Assembly: GCA_028875725.1 (NCBI GenBank)
Contig: JAPPCR010000006.1
Location: forward strand, 1,929,786 to 1,993,785
From: Acidobacteriota bacterium
GTDB lineage: Bacteria > Acidobacteriota > Thermoanaerobaculia > Multivoradales > Multivoraceae
DNA: 64,000 nucleotides
Direction: 5' to 3'
This document shows, in pieces, positions 29,280 to 37,364 of the stretch. The translations under genes and the position numbers were made by a program. The notes under the pieces are model-generated. The model made no database searches and was not told the DNA's origin. It saw nothing but the letters and a program-made list of their open reading frames with translations. Each line of letters starts with the position of its first letter. Positions within the stretch are counted from its first letter, which is position 1.

Positions 29280-30430
29280 AGCCTCCACTCCGCCGCCAGA
29301 CGATCGGCCCGGGCCATGCCTTCGAGGGTCGGCTCCAGGCGACGACCGCGCGCCCGGAGCCAGCCCGCCTTCTCCCAGGCCTCGATCTGCCCGGCGGCGC
29401 CAGCGGCCGGATCGATGCCGAAGCGTGACTCCAGGGCGGCGCAGTCGATGCCGGATCGCTGGCGGAGTCCCATCATCACGGCTTCCAGCAACAACTGATC
29501 GTCGGTCAACTCCTCGCGACCGGCAACCGGCGAGTCGCCGCCCGCTACCGCGGCGCTCCAGTCCCTCCACGGAGCGACGTTCCACCACCGGCTCCGACCG
29601 GCGAAGGAGTGCGAAGAAGGTCCCAGCCCCAGATAGGGCTGATGCCGCCAGTACTTCCCGTTGTGGCGACTCCGGTCCGACTCCCGGCGGGCGAAGTTCG
29701 AGACCTCGTACCCCTGGTAGCCAAGCTCCCCTAGGCGACGGTGAGTAGCCACGAAGTTCGCGGCCCTCTCGTCCTCGCCGGTTTCCCGCAGCCTGCCCGC
29801 GTCCCGCCGCCGGCCGAACGGCGTCCCGTCGTGGATCGTCAGTTCGTAGCAGGAGATGTGGTCCGGCCCGAGCGCCGCCGCCTCGTCCAGCGTCCGAAGC
29901 CACGAACCGCCATCGAAGCCAGGCAGCGAGTAGATCAGGTCAACCGACACCGACCGGAAGCCCGCGGCACGGGCCCGCTCGACGCTCGCCCTCGCCGCCG
30001 CCTCATCGTGCCGCCGGCCGAGAAAGCGCAACGCCCGATCGTCCAGCGCCTGCAGCCCCAGGCTGATCCGGTCGAAGCCGAGCTCCCGCCAGCCGGCCAA
30101 CGACTCTGGGGAGGCATCCTCCGGATTCACCTCGATCGTCCACTCGGCCTCCGGATCAATCGCGAATGCCGCGACCAACCGCCGCCGAACCTCTCCAAGC
30201 TGCTCCAGGCCCAAAGCCGAGGGAGTACCGCCCCCGAAGTACACCGTGTCGAACCCGGCAGCCTCGAAGCCCCATTCGCCCCGACTCGCCCGACCTTCGA
30301 TCTCGCTGCAAAGAGCGGCCACGAACTGTTCACGATCCGCCTCGCCGCCACGCGCCACAGCGAAGTCGCAATACGGGCAGATCGCCGAACAAAACGGAAT
30401 GTGGACGTACAGCCCCGCAGCTTCCGTCAC
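29276..30430 (-). CDS. hemW: HemW-like radical SAM heme chaperone
   Basis: About 384 residues. LYVHIPFCSAICPYCDF contains the CxxxCxxC [4Fe-4S] motif with following Cys-free Phe, as in HemW. VYFGGGTPS, WTIEVNPEDA, RISLGLQ, VSVDLIYSLPG and NGKYWRHQPYLGLGPSSHSF follow in the HemN-family order, and a C-terminal winged helix is present. The frame stays open to 30745 through the palindromic repeat. GTG 30430 is chosen because similarity starts there; ATG 30496 is the alternative and would add 22 unconserved residues. HemW has the HNGKYW-type region and lacks the HemN N-terminal extension. Confidence 0.85.
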   Translation of the reverse strand: MTEAAGLYVHIPFCSAICPYCDFAVARGGEADREQFVAALCSEIEGRASRGEWGFEAAGFDTVYFGGGTPSALGLEQLGEVRRRLVAAFAIDPEAEWTIEVNPEDASPESLAGWRELGFDRISLGLQALDDRALRFLGRRHDEAAARASVERARAAGFRSVSVDLIYSLPGFDGGSWLRTLDEAAALGPDHISCYELTIHDGTPFGRRRDAGRLRETGEDERAANFVATHRRLGELGYQGYEVSNFARRESDRSRHNGKYWRHQPYLGLGPSSHSFAGRSRWWNVAPWRDWSAAVAGGDSPVAGREELTDDQLLLEAVMMGLRQRSGIDCAALESRFGIDPAAGAAGQIEAWEKAGWLRARGRRLEPTLEGMARADRLAAEWRL

Positions 30431-30523
30431 AACCGTCCGCCCACGACCAGACCCTACCGCCGCCCCTCCGTTCTTCACATCAGCGCGACCCGGCATTCGT
30501 TCCGACCGCCCGACGACCTCCAG

Positions 30524-30699
30524 CCGGTCCGGGGCCTGAGGGGGGAGGGTCCCAGCGGCCTCTGAACGAGCGACGCCCGACGCCCTTCCCGCAACCGACG
30601 CCCAACCGGAGCGAGTGAAGCGGAGCGAGCGCCAACCTTCCCTCTTCCGAGAGAGCGCGAGCGCCCGCTGGGACCCTCCCCCCTCAGGCGCCGGACCGG
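30524..30699 (+). repeat. Variable-arm palindromic repeat, copy 2 (intact)
   Basis: A 176-bp element. The left arm 30524-30558 and right arm 30665-30699 are complementary over 34 of 35 bp. The core includes GAGCGACGCCCGACGCCC, GCAACCGAC, CCGGAGCGAGTGAAG, CTTCCCTCTTCCGAGAG and AGCGCGAGCGC. It lies in the 287-bp gap between the DUF3604 gene (ends 30718) and hemW, both on the minus strand, and may overlap an N-terminal extension of hemW if translation began upstream. The rest of that gap shows no gene. Confidence 0.85.
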
Positions 30700-30717
30700 C
30701 GGGTGCAGCCTCCGGCG

Positions 30718-33300
30718 CTAGCGCGGCTTCTCGCCGCCGACCCACCAGGGGCTGGACCAGGCGAGGTGACCGTCGGTCTGCTCGACCCGGAGGTAGTACC
30801 AGTCCTCTTCTTCGCCGAAGTCGGTGAAGCGGAAAGTGACGTCGTCCCGGAGCCCTTCAATGAAGTCGACGCGCACGCTGTCCTGGTAGTGGCCTTCGTG
30901 AAACACGTGCTCATTGCCGCCGCGAGCATCGGCCGAGGTGCCCGGCGCCGCCGGCAGGGCCAGCGTGAACTCCGCCGCGGCGAACCGCTGGGGAGTGCGC
31001 ACCTGGGTCGGCGCGGTGCCGTACTCCACGGCGGCCGCGATCCCGAGGTTGAGCCGGACCGCCGCCGGATCGCCCTCCAGCACCAGCGCGAAGGAGCGGC
31101 GCGAGCCGCGGGTCGTGAAGTCGAAGCTGGCCACATTCCCGTCCACCCCGAAGCGGTCCGCCACCAGCGGCGTCCCGGTCAGACGACCGCCGACCAGCTT
31201 CGCGCCTTCCACCGTCACGGTGCCCCGCCAGGGCCGCTGGCCGCGCGGGTTGTCCCGGATGTCGACCCAGGTCTCCGAGAAGAAGCTGACCAGGGCCTCG
31301 AACTGGCCCTCCGGCAGCGCGGCGCCGCCTGCCCCGCGCGTGTCGAAGGTGGCCACGACCTCGCCGTTGCGGATCAGGTCGACCCGGCGGATCGGACCCG
31401 TGCCGATCGCCCGTCCCTCGAGCACGCGGCGATCCGTCTGGTCCAGTTCGCTGCCCATCGGCGTACCGTTCAGCCGGGCGTCGAGCACGATCCGTTGCGC
31501 GCCGGTCGTCGCGTACGCGTGGCGAGACTTGAGAGCGCCGAACACGGCCTCAGTGGTGCGCGCGGGCGCCCAGGCCGCCGCCAGGCCGCCGAACTGGAAG
31601 ATGTTCGATCGCCGCCCGGAGGCGCCCGCCTGATGACCGGGCGAGTAGCCGGGATGACCGCGATGGTCGTCGGACGCCGACACGAAGCCGACCCGGAAAC
31701 CCTGCTCGAGGTAGCGGCTGCCGAACCACTCGAACGTTCCGTGGCCGGACATGATCTCGATCAGGTTCTCCATCTGGAAGTCGCTCTGCCGCCAGTCCCC
31801 GTTCTGGTGGGCGTGGGGGATGATCAGCACGTCGTCCGTGTCGTACTCGGCGCGCAGCCCCCGATAGAGCTGGGAGAGGTTCGGCGCCGCCTGCACGCCG
31901 ACCCGCTGCATTCCGACGTTCCGGAAGAACACGTTGTGGTGGCCGCCCCGTTGCCGCGGCGACGTCCACTCGTAGCCGGCGAAGACCAGCAGTTCGCCCT
32001 CCCGGTGGAACTTCCGGACCGCTTCGTTCAGCTCCTCCCACAGGCCGTCCGTCAGCCAGATGTCGTGCTCGCTCATCGTGATGAAGTCGAGGCGGGCATC
32101 GTCGCGGGCGAAGGAGAAGTAGCCCTCCGGCGTGCCCTGGCCCTCGGCGAAGCCGGAGTGGCCGTGGGTCTCGCCCCAGTAGAGACGGTGTTCGGGGTCC
32201 GCCTGCACCCACACCGGATTCGCGGCGCCCGTCACCCCGCCGTCCGGGCTGCGGAACGTGTAGCGAAGGACACCCTCCGCGTCGGCCACGAGCTCCACGA
32301 GGTGAATCGCCTGTCCGGCCGGCAGCTCGGCCACCTGCTCGCCGTCGAGCAACACCTGCAGGCCGGGGATGTCCCGGGTGGCCCGGTTGTAGGCCCAGTC
32401 CTCCGCCCGCACCGAGATGACGAACGGTTCGCCCGTGCCGACGATCGACGGGGCGAAACCGTGGACCCGCTCCGCGGCACCGCCCACGACCTCGTATGTC
32501 GCGGGCGGCATCTCGTAGACCCTGCCGTCGCCCGGGTCGACGTGAATCGGCAGGGAGATCCGGTCGTTGCTGAACTCGCCGATGCCGAGACCGCGGCCGC
32601 CACCGCTCCTGTCTCCGTAGGTCAACGTGATCGTGTCGCCCGGCGAGAGATCTCCGCCGCGGACCCGAAGAGTCGGGAAACCGGCAGGACCGCGGAAGCC
32701 ACCGTAGGGGCCCCAGATCGGGTGCGTATCCTGCTCCAGGCTGATGCCTTCACGGTTCACGCGGGCGGAGACGTAGTGATCGCCGGCCGGGTCCGTGGTC
32801 TGCAGCAGGCCGTAGCCGCCGGCACCCTGCGTCGAGATCACGATCCCGCCGCCCTCCTCCATGCCCAACGAACCGACGGCGTAGACGACCTCGATCGTCA
32901 CCCAACTACGCGCCTCGAACACCTCGGACCCGGTTCGCGTCACGGTGCCGAGAGCCTCCTCGTCCTCCTCCAGCCAGGCGAGCTGGCGCACGTAGTCGTC
33001 CATCGACGCCAACTGGAAGGGCGCCGGTTCCGATCCAGGCCGGGGGAACGGCCCGTAGAACGCGACGAGCGGCAGGTTCTTGGGCACGAAGCCGCCCTGC
33101 ATGGAGACGGCATTCGCCCACTCCCACAGAACCGGAGTGCGCTCCGCCACGTTCGAGACGGTGGTCGGGGACCCGGCAACATCCGCGATCAGCGCCTCGA
33201 CGCGGGCCCTGAGATCGGGGTCCAGCTCGGCACTCGAAGCCGGCGACACCGCCACCGACATTCCCACCACAAGAACGAGTCCGCCCGTCAGTTTACGCAC
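30718..33300 (-). CDS. DUF3604 domain exported protein
   Basis: An 860-residue protein. A TTG 13 codons further up is possible, but GTG 33300 has GGGAGGT at ideal spacing and begins a signal peptide (KLTGGLVLVVGMSVAVSPASSA). The N-terminal half is beta-rich. LYWGETHGHSGFAEG (about 385-400), FSFARDDARLDFITMSEHD and VSASDDHRGHPG are DUF3604 signatures with PHP-like His/Asp metal sites. The C-terminal part is beta-sandwich (VDLIRNGEVVATFDTRG). The function is unknown; a metal-dependent hydrolase is likely. It is divergent from the second DUF3604 gene 99 bp away. Confidence 0.85.
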   Translation of the reverse strand: MRKLTGGLVLVVGMSVAVSPASSAELDPDLRARVEALIADVAGSPTTVSNVAERTPVLWEWANAVSMQGGFVPKNLPLVAFYGPFPRPGSEPAPFQLASMDDYVRQLAWLEEDEEALGTVTRTGSEVFEARSWVTIEVVYAVGSLGMEEGGGIVISTQGAGGYGLLQTTDPAGDHYVSARVNREGISLEQDTHPIWGPYGGFRGPAGFPTLRVRGGDLSPGDTITLTYGDRSGGGRGLGIGEFSNDRISLPIHVDPGDGRVYEMPPATYEVVGGAAERVHGFAPSIVGTGEPFVISVRAEDWAYNRATRDIPGLQVLLDGEQVAELPAGQAIHLVELVADAEGVLRYTFRSPDGGVTGAANPVWVQADPEHRLYWGETHGHSGFAEGQGTPEGYFSFARDDARLDFITMSEHDIWLTDGLWEELNEAVRKFHREGELLVFAGYEWTSPRQRGGHHNVFFRNVGMQRVGVQAAPNLSQLYRGLRAEYDTDDVLIIPHAHQNGDWRQSDFQMENLIEIMSGHGTFEWFGSRYLEQGFRVGFVSASDDHRGHPGYSPGHQAGASGRRSNIFQFGGLAAAWAPARTTEAVFGALKSRHAYATTGAQRIVLDARLNGTPMGSELDQTDRRVLEGRAIGTGPIRRVDLIRNGEVVATFDTRGAGGAALPEGQFEALVSFFSETWVDIRDNPRGQRPWRGTVTVEGAKLVGGRLTGTPLVADRFGVDGNVASFDFTTRGSRRSFALVLEGDPAAVRLNLGIAAAVEYGTAPTQVRTPQRFAAAEFTLALPAAPGTSADARGGNEHVFHEGHYQDSVRVDFIEGLRDDVTFRFTDFGEEEDWYYLRVEQTDGHLAWSSPWWVGGEKPR

Positions 33301-33399
33301 AACGAAACCTCCCTTCGCGATCCGGAGCAAGAAATTCAAACAGCGCTAGCAGGACAGACAATAGTAGACTGCCCGAACACCGTTCTTGAGGAGAAGCCG

Positions 33400-35331
33400 A
33401 TGAAGCAGTTGACGACGGTCGCGGGGGTGGCCGTGTTCTCCGTGTTCCTGATTGCCGCATGCGCTCCCGGCGACGACCCCACCGGCCGCGGCGAGGCGCC
33501 CGGCGAAACGGCTGAGGCCCCTAGCCCCAACCCGACGAAGAACGCCTACTTCGGCGACCTCCACGTCCACACCCGCTACTCCTTCGACGCCTTCATCTTC
33601 GGCACGACGACGGATCCGAACGACGCCTACGAGTTCGCCAAGGGCGGGACGATCAAGCACCCGGCCGGCTTCGACATGAAGCTCGACCGGCCGCTCGACT
33701 TTCAGGGCGTGACCGACCACGGCATGTACCTCGGGATGCTGCCGGCTATGACCGAGGAGGGCTCCGCAGCGTACGGTCACCCGATCGCCGCCGACATGCG
33801 CGCGGCCGAGCAGGCCGACGAGCGCCGCGGCATCTTCGTCGGCATGCGGCCCTACCTGGGCGCCCGGCAGGGCGAGGACGAGCATCTCAGCATGGACGTC
33901 GTCCGGGACGCCTGGTCCAAGATCGTCGCGGCCGCCGAGGCGCACAACGATCCGGGGAACTTCACGGCCTTCATCGCCTACGAGTTCACGTCGTCCGGCT
34001 ACGAGCGGGACAACCTGCACCGCAACGTGATCTTCCGCGGTTCCGAAGCCCCTGACGCTCCGTTCAGCCGGATCGACTCCCAGAACCCCGAGGATCTCTG
34101 GGCCGCAATGGACGGCTGGCGGGACCTCGGCATGGACGCGCTCGCCATTCCGCACAACCCGAACGGCTCCGGCGGCCGCATGTTCGAGATGGAGCAGTTC
34201 TACGGCGATCCTCTCGACGAGGGCTACGTCGACGTCCGGATGCGCAACGAGCCGCTCGTCGAGATCACCCAGGTCAAGGGCACGTCGGACACCCATCCGG
34301 CGCTGTCTCCCAACGACGAGTGGGCCGACTTCGAGATCATGCCGTACAAGATCGCGACGAACATCATCAGCCAACCGGAAGGCAGCTACGTCCGTAACGC
34401 GCTGCTCCGCGGCATCCGGCTCGCCGACGGTGGCCTGACGAATCCGTACAAGCTGGGCATCATCGGCGCCAGCGACACCCACGTCTCCGGCGGCGCCTTC
34501 CGGGAGGACGACTACTGGTCCAAGGTCGGGGTCCTCGACGCCACACCGCAGCTTCGGGGTTCGGTGCCCGGCACCGGCGCCAACCAGAGCACGGGCGATC
34601 CGGACCAGCAGTCGGACTCGTCGATCCGCACCGAGGACGGATCGGGCAGGACCTTCCGCGACACCTACTACTACACGTGGGGCGCCTCCGGCCTGGCCGG
34701 CGTCTGGGCGGAGGAGAATACCCGCGAGGCGCTCTTCGACGCGATGCGGCGGAAGGAGACGTTCGGCACGTCCGGACCGCGCATGATGGTCCGCTTCTTC
34801 GCAGGCGACTTCACGGACGACGACCTCGACGATGCCGAGTTCCTGACCACGGCCTACGCCGAAGGCGTGCCGATGGGCGGCGACCTGCTGGCCGCCGACG
34901 TCGGCGAAGCGCCGACCTTCGCCGTCATGGCGATGAGGGACTCGATGGCCGCGCCGCTGGATCGCGTGCAGGTGATCAAGGGATGGTCCAGCGACGGCGA
35001 GGGCGCCGAGATGGTCTACGACGTGGCCTGCTCGGACGGCGCCGCGGTCGACCCGGCCACGCACCGTTGCCCCGACAACGGAGCGACGGTCGACCTCTCC
35101 ACCTGCCAGATCAGCGACGACTCCGGGGCGGACACCCTGCAGGCGGTCTGGACGGACCCCGACTTCGACGCCTCGAAGCGCGCCTTCTACTACGTCCGGG
35201 CGCTCGAGAACCCGACCTGCCGCTGGTCGACCTGGGACGCCCTGCGCGAGGGTGTCGAGCCCCGCTACGACGTCTCGCCGACGATCCAGGAACGGGCCTG
35301 GTCCTCGCCGATCTGGTACACGCCGGAGTAG
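33400..35331 (+). CDS. DUF3604 domain lipoprotein
   Basis: A 643-residue protein starting at ATG 33400 with GAGGAGA upstream. The signal ends FSVFLIAAC, a lipobox-like site, so it is probably a lipoprotein. YFGDLHVHTRYSFDAFIFG (PHP-like HxH), VTDHGMYLG, AIPHNPNGSGG, IGASDTHVSGG and KRAFYYVRALENPTCRWSTWDA follow. This is the classic short DUF3604 family, distinct from the longer divergent neighbour. Predicted as a metal-dependent hydrolase at the cell surface or periplasm; the substrate is unknown. Confidence 0.87.
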   Translation: MKQLTTVAGVAVFSVFLIAACAPGDDPTGRGEAPGETAEAPSPNPTKNAYFGDLHVHTRYSFDAFIFGTTTDPNDAYEFAKGGTIKHPAGFDMKLDRPLDFQGVTDHGMYLGMLPAMTEEGSAAYGHPIAADMRAAEQADERRGIFVGMRPYLGARQGEDEHLSMDVVRDAWSKIVAAAEAHNDPGNFTAFIAYEFTSSGYERDNLHRNVIFRGSEAPDAPFSRIDSQNPEDLWAAMDGWRDLGMDALAIPHNPNGSGGRMFEMEQFYGDPLDEGYVDVRMRNEPLVEITQVKGTSDTHPALSPNDEWADFEIMPYKIATNIISQPEGSYVRNALLRGIRLADGGLTNPYKLGIIGASDTHVSGGAFREDDYWSKVGVLDATPQLRGSVPGTGANQSTGDPDQQSDSSIRTEDGSGRTFRDTYYYTWGASGLAGVWAEENTREALFDAMRRKETFGTSGPRMMVRFFAGDFTDDDLDDAEFLTTAYAEGVPMGGDLLAADVGEAPTFAVMAMRDSMAAPLDRVQVIKGWSSDGEGAEMVYDVACSDGAAVDPATHRCPDNGATVDLSTCQISDDSGADTLQAVWTDPDFDASKRAFYYVRALENPTCRWSTWDALREGVEPRYDVSPTIQERAWSSPIWYTPE

Positions 35332-35376
35332 CACACCTGACCGCGCGCCGGCGCGTATAGTCCGCCGTCGAGAATC

Positions 35377-36003
35377 ATGAGTCTTGACGTCGAAGGCCAC
35401 CTGGCCGCCGTAGAACGTGCCGTCTCGTCGCTCGAACGCGACGGCCGGCCCGCTCGTTCGGTCACCCTCGCCCGCGGCTTTCCCGTCCCCCTGGAGGACC
35501 TCTGGGACGCCGTGACCAACGGCGAACGGATCGCCCGGTGGTTCGCGCCGATCACCGGCGAACTCGAACCCGGCGGCCGCTACCAACTGGAGGGAAACGC
35601 CGGAGGCCTCATCACGGCCTGCGAGCCGCCGTCCGGCTACGCCGTCACCTGGGAGTTCGCAGGGGACACGAGCTGGGTCGAAGTCCGCTGTGGCGAAGAC
35701 GCAGAAGGCGGCGCCCGGCTCGAACTCACCCACACCATGCTCCACTCTCCCCACTGGGACCAGTACGGCCCCGGCGCGACCGGCGTCGGCTGGGAACTCG
35801 GTCTGCTGGGACTGCCGCTCCACCTAGAGCAGCCGAACGAACCGCGGCCGGACGAAGCCGCCTTCGCTACGTCACCGGAGGGCAAAGCTCTCATTGCCGG
35901 CAGCAGCGACGCATGGGGAGAAGCAGCGATCACCGCCGGCGTGGATGCCGACGCTGCCCACTCCCGAGCAAACCGCACCACCGCCTTCTACACCGGCGCA
36001 TAG
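35377..36003 (+). CDS. SRPBCC / AHSA1-like protein
   Basis: A 208-residue START/Bet v1-like fold protein. VTLARGFPVPLEDLWDAVTNGERIARWFAPITGELEPGGRY is the AHSA1 opening, and YAVTWEFAGDTSWVEVRCGE with LELTHTMLHSPHWDQYGPGATGVGWELGL is the later part with the G-x-GW helix start. These proteins bind small hydrophobic ligands or act as Hsp90 co-factors. ATG 35377, 46 bp after the DUF3604 stop and probably co-transcribed. The accessory island begins downstream. Confidence 0.82.
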   Translation: MSLDVEGHLAAVERAVSSLERDGRPARSVTLARGFPVPLEDLWDAVTNGERIARWFAPITGELEPGGRYQLEGNAGGLITACEPPSGYAVTWEFAGDTSWVEVRCGEDAEGGARLELTHTMLHSPHWDQYGPGATGVGWELGLLGLPLHLEQPNEPRPDEAAFATSPEGKALIAGSSDAWGEAAITAGVDADAAHSRANRTTAFYTGA

Positions 36004-36100
36004 GCGAGAGACCTGCACCGCGCCTGAAGCATCGGGAGCAGCGGTCCGTATAGCCGACATCGTCCAGCCCGCAGCAAGCCGCCGTCTCCGTCAACTGACG

Positions 36101-36210
36101 CCGTCCGGGGCTGCGGGGCGTGGGGTCCCAGCGGGCTCGGAGCGAGCGACTTCCAACGCCAGCCCGGAACCGACAACCTACGGAAGCGAGCGGAGTGAAG
36201 TGTGGTTGGC
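36101..36210 (+). repeat. Variable-arm palindromic repeat, copy 3, left half
   Basis: 36101-36131 is complementary to 39934-39964 at 29 of 31 positions (mismatches at the 18th and 19th). The following bases match the left core of copy 2: GAGCGAGCGAC, AACGCC, GAACCGAC and GGAAGCGAGCGGAGTGAAG. Similarity fades near 36210. Together with 39909-39964 it makes about 166 bp, almost the full 176-bp unit, so the two halves look like one repeat split by about 3.7 kb. Confidence 0.75.
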
Positions 36211-36246
36211 GAGGCAGTAGCAGCGGTGCGGTCCGTCCGATGAACT

Positions 36247-36291
36247 CCGGTGTCGGCCGTAGGGAGAGGAGCGACCGGAGGCCGACACCGG
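36247..36291. repeat. Perfect 12-bp inverted repeat
   Basis: CCGGTGTCGGCC (36247-36258) and GGCCGACACCGG (36280-36291) are perfectly complementary with a 21-nt loop that contains GAGCGACC, similar to the repeat core. It lies just inside the left half of copy 3. It could be an RNA hairpin or an end of a nested insertion. There is no T-tract for a simple terminator. Confidence 0.6.
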
Positions 36292-36349
36292 CCACGGTCC
36301 GGACCCAGGAGGTTGGCAGTCACGAGGGTTCCACCACTGCGCGGTGCCT

Positions 36350-36457
36350 CTACTGCGCGGTCCGGAACAGGTCCTGGTGCGCTCTCGTCCGGTGGCAGTT
36401 GCCGCGAAAGTTGACGATGTGAAAGTGGTGCGGCAGGCAGTCGATCAGCTGACCAAC
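36350..36457 (-). pseudogene. Probable C-terminal relic of IstB (IS21-family helper ATPase)
   Basis: The last 35 codons of a minus-strand frame read LIDCLPHHFHIVNFRGN followed by CHRTRAHQDLF. IstB proteins typically end with a LIDRL-x-HH-x-HV-x-N-x-RG-x-SYR-x-R segment, so this is recognisable although SYR has become CHR. Nothing further upstream in the frame resembles the Walker motifs of IstB, and no IstA is present. It is a decayed fragment. The similarity is short and made from memory. Confidence 0.4.
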
Positions 36458-36948
36458 GCCGGTTCCGGTATCGAGCCGTCGATGGGTGGGTGTTGCCGGG
36501 ACATCGCCCGCGCCCAAAGCCCGAACCTGCCAGCCCGAGAATTGACCGCCGAGTCGCGCAGCAGCTCCAGTTCTCGTTTCCTTAGTTCTCGTCAATCAAG
36601 TCGTCAACACACTGAAACGCTCACTCATCAAGCTTACGGAACGACGAACAGCCACTGCGGTGGCTCCACTCCGACTCGCCCTGCTGCCCGCCGGCCGAGA
36701 GTCTCTGGAGCCTGGCTGTCTCTCTGCTCGACTCCAACCCAACGCTCCGATGGGCGAGAAAGTCATCTTGGAGCAGGAAGGGGATCTACACCACCGTTGT
36801 CGGAACCGAAGAAAAAGCACACAACGATCACTGAGTGGGTGGGTTATGTCGCTCTATGGTCACACTTTCTCTGTATGGTCCCGTTGAGCGTCTTTGGCGA
36901 GCAATGTTGTCCGCCTCGACCATTCTCGGAGAACAGGAAGGAGCCCCT

Positions 36949-37344
36949 ATGCGACCCAACATGATCTCGAAACTCGCGCTAGCGGTGCCGTGCGTGACGT
37001 TCTCGGGAGCACTGATGGCCCAATCGAAAGACGTGTGTGTGCCGGACATGGAGGTGGTGGTTCCCATGTCGATAGCGGCCGGGGAGTCCCCCACCCCCAC
37101 GTTCGTAACCGCCGCTAGCGCCGACTGCACGACGTACTACATTAGGCTCACCCAAGGGTGCGTATCGGCCAACAACAGGTGCAACTGCCGGTTCCAACCA
37201 AGAAACGACAAGGGGAGAGGCAAAGGCAAGGAGTGCGTACCAGAACCAGTCTGGAAGTGCAATAAGAACGCCAGCAAGTGCAAGAGCAAAGCGGAGAAAA
37301 GGCGGAGCAAATGTGTGCGTGACAAGCGGCGCGGCAAAGGCTGA
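36949..37344 (+). CDS. Small secreted cysteine-rich basic protein, unknown
   Basis: A 131-residue protein starting at ATG 36949, with AAGGAG at good spacing. A signal peptide (SKLALAVPCVTFSGALMA, cut near 24) precedes a mature chain with nine cysteines (30, 60, 71, 78, 80, 96, 104, 111, 122) and a Lys/Arg-rich C-terminus. The pattern suggests a disulfide-stabilised extracellular protein, possibly binding nucleic acid or an anionic surface. I do not recognise any family. The next gene starts 20 bp downstream on the same strand, so the two are probably an operon within the island. Confidence 0.65.
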   Translation: MRPNMISKLALAVPCVTFSGALMAQSKDVCVPDMEVVVPMSIAAGESPTPTFVTAASADCTTYYIRLTQGCVSANNRCNCRFQPRNDKGRGKGKECVPEPVWKCNKNASKCKSKAEKRRSKCVRDKRRGKG

Positions 37345-37364
37345 GCAAGGCGCCTCCTGAGCAG

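Larger units (their letters stand above)
36211..36948. other. Non-coding remainder of the 945-bp gap before the secreted-protein genes
   Basis: The stretch from the SRPBCC stop (36003) to ATG 36949 contains no convincing intact gene. It holds the left half of repeat copy 3, the hairpin at 36247-36291 and the IstB-like relic at 36350-36457. The remainder has lower GC and several open frames on both strands without recognisable domains or ribosome binding sites. It looks like decayed mobile DNA. Confidence 0.6.

Noticed and set aside
30703..33399. N-terminal 899 codons in frame with the DUF3604 lipoprotein
   Set aside because: They are antisense to the other DUF3604 gene; the true start at 33400 has a ribosome binding site and signal peptide.
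33346..35823. 825-codon open frame on the minus strand
   Set aside because: It is antisense to the second DUF3604 gene and the SRPBCC gene, whose protein families are clear; the frame itself shows no motif.
36344..36964. 206-codon plus-strand frame before the cysteine-rich gene
   Set aside because: No ribosome binding site, domain or signal; composition is Ser/Arg/Pro-rich like random frames, and it overlaps the IstB-like relic.
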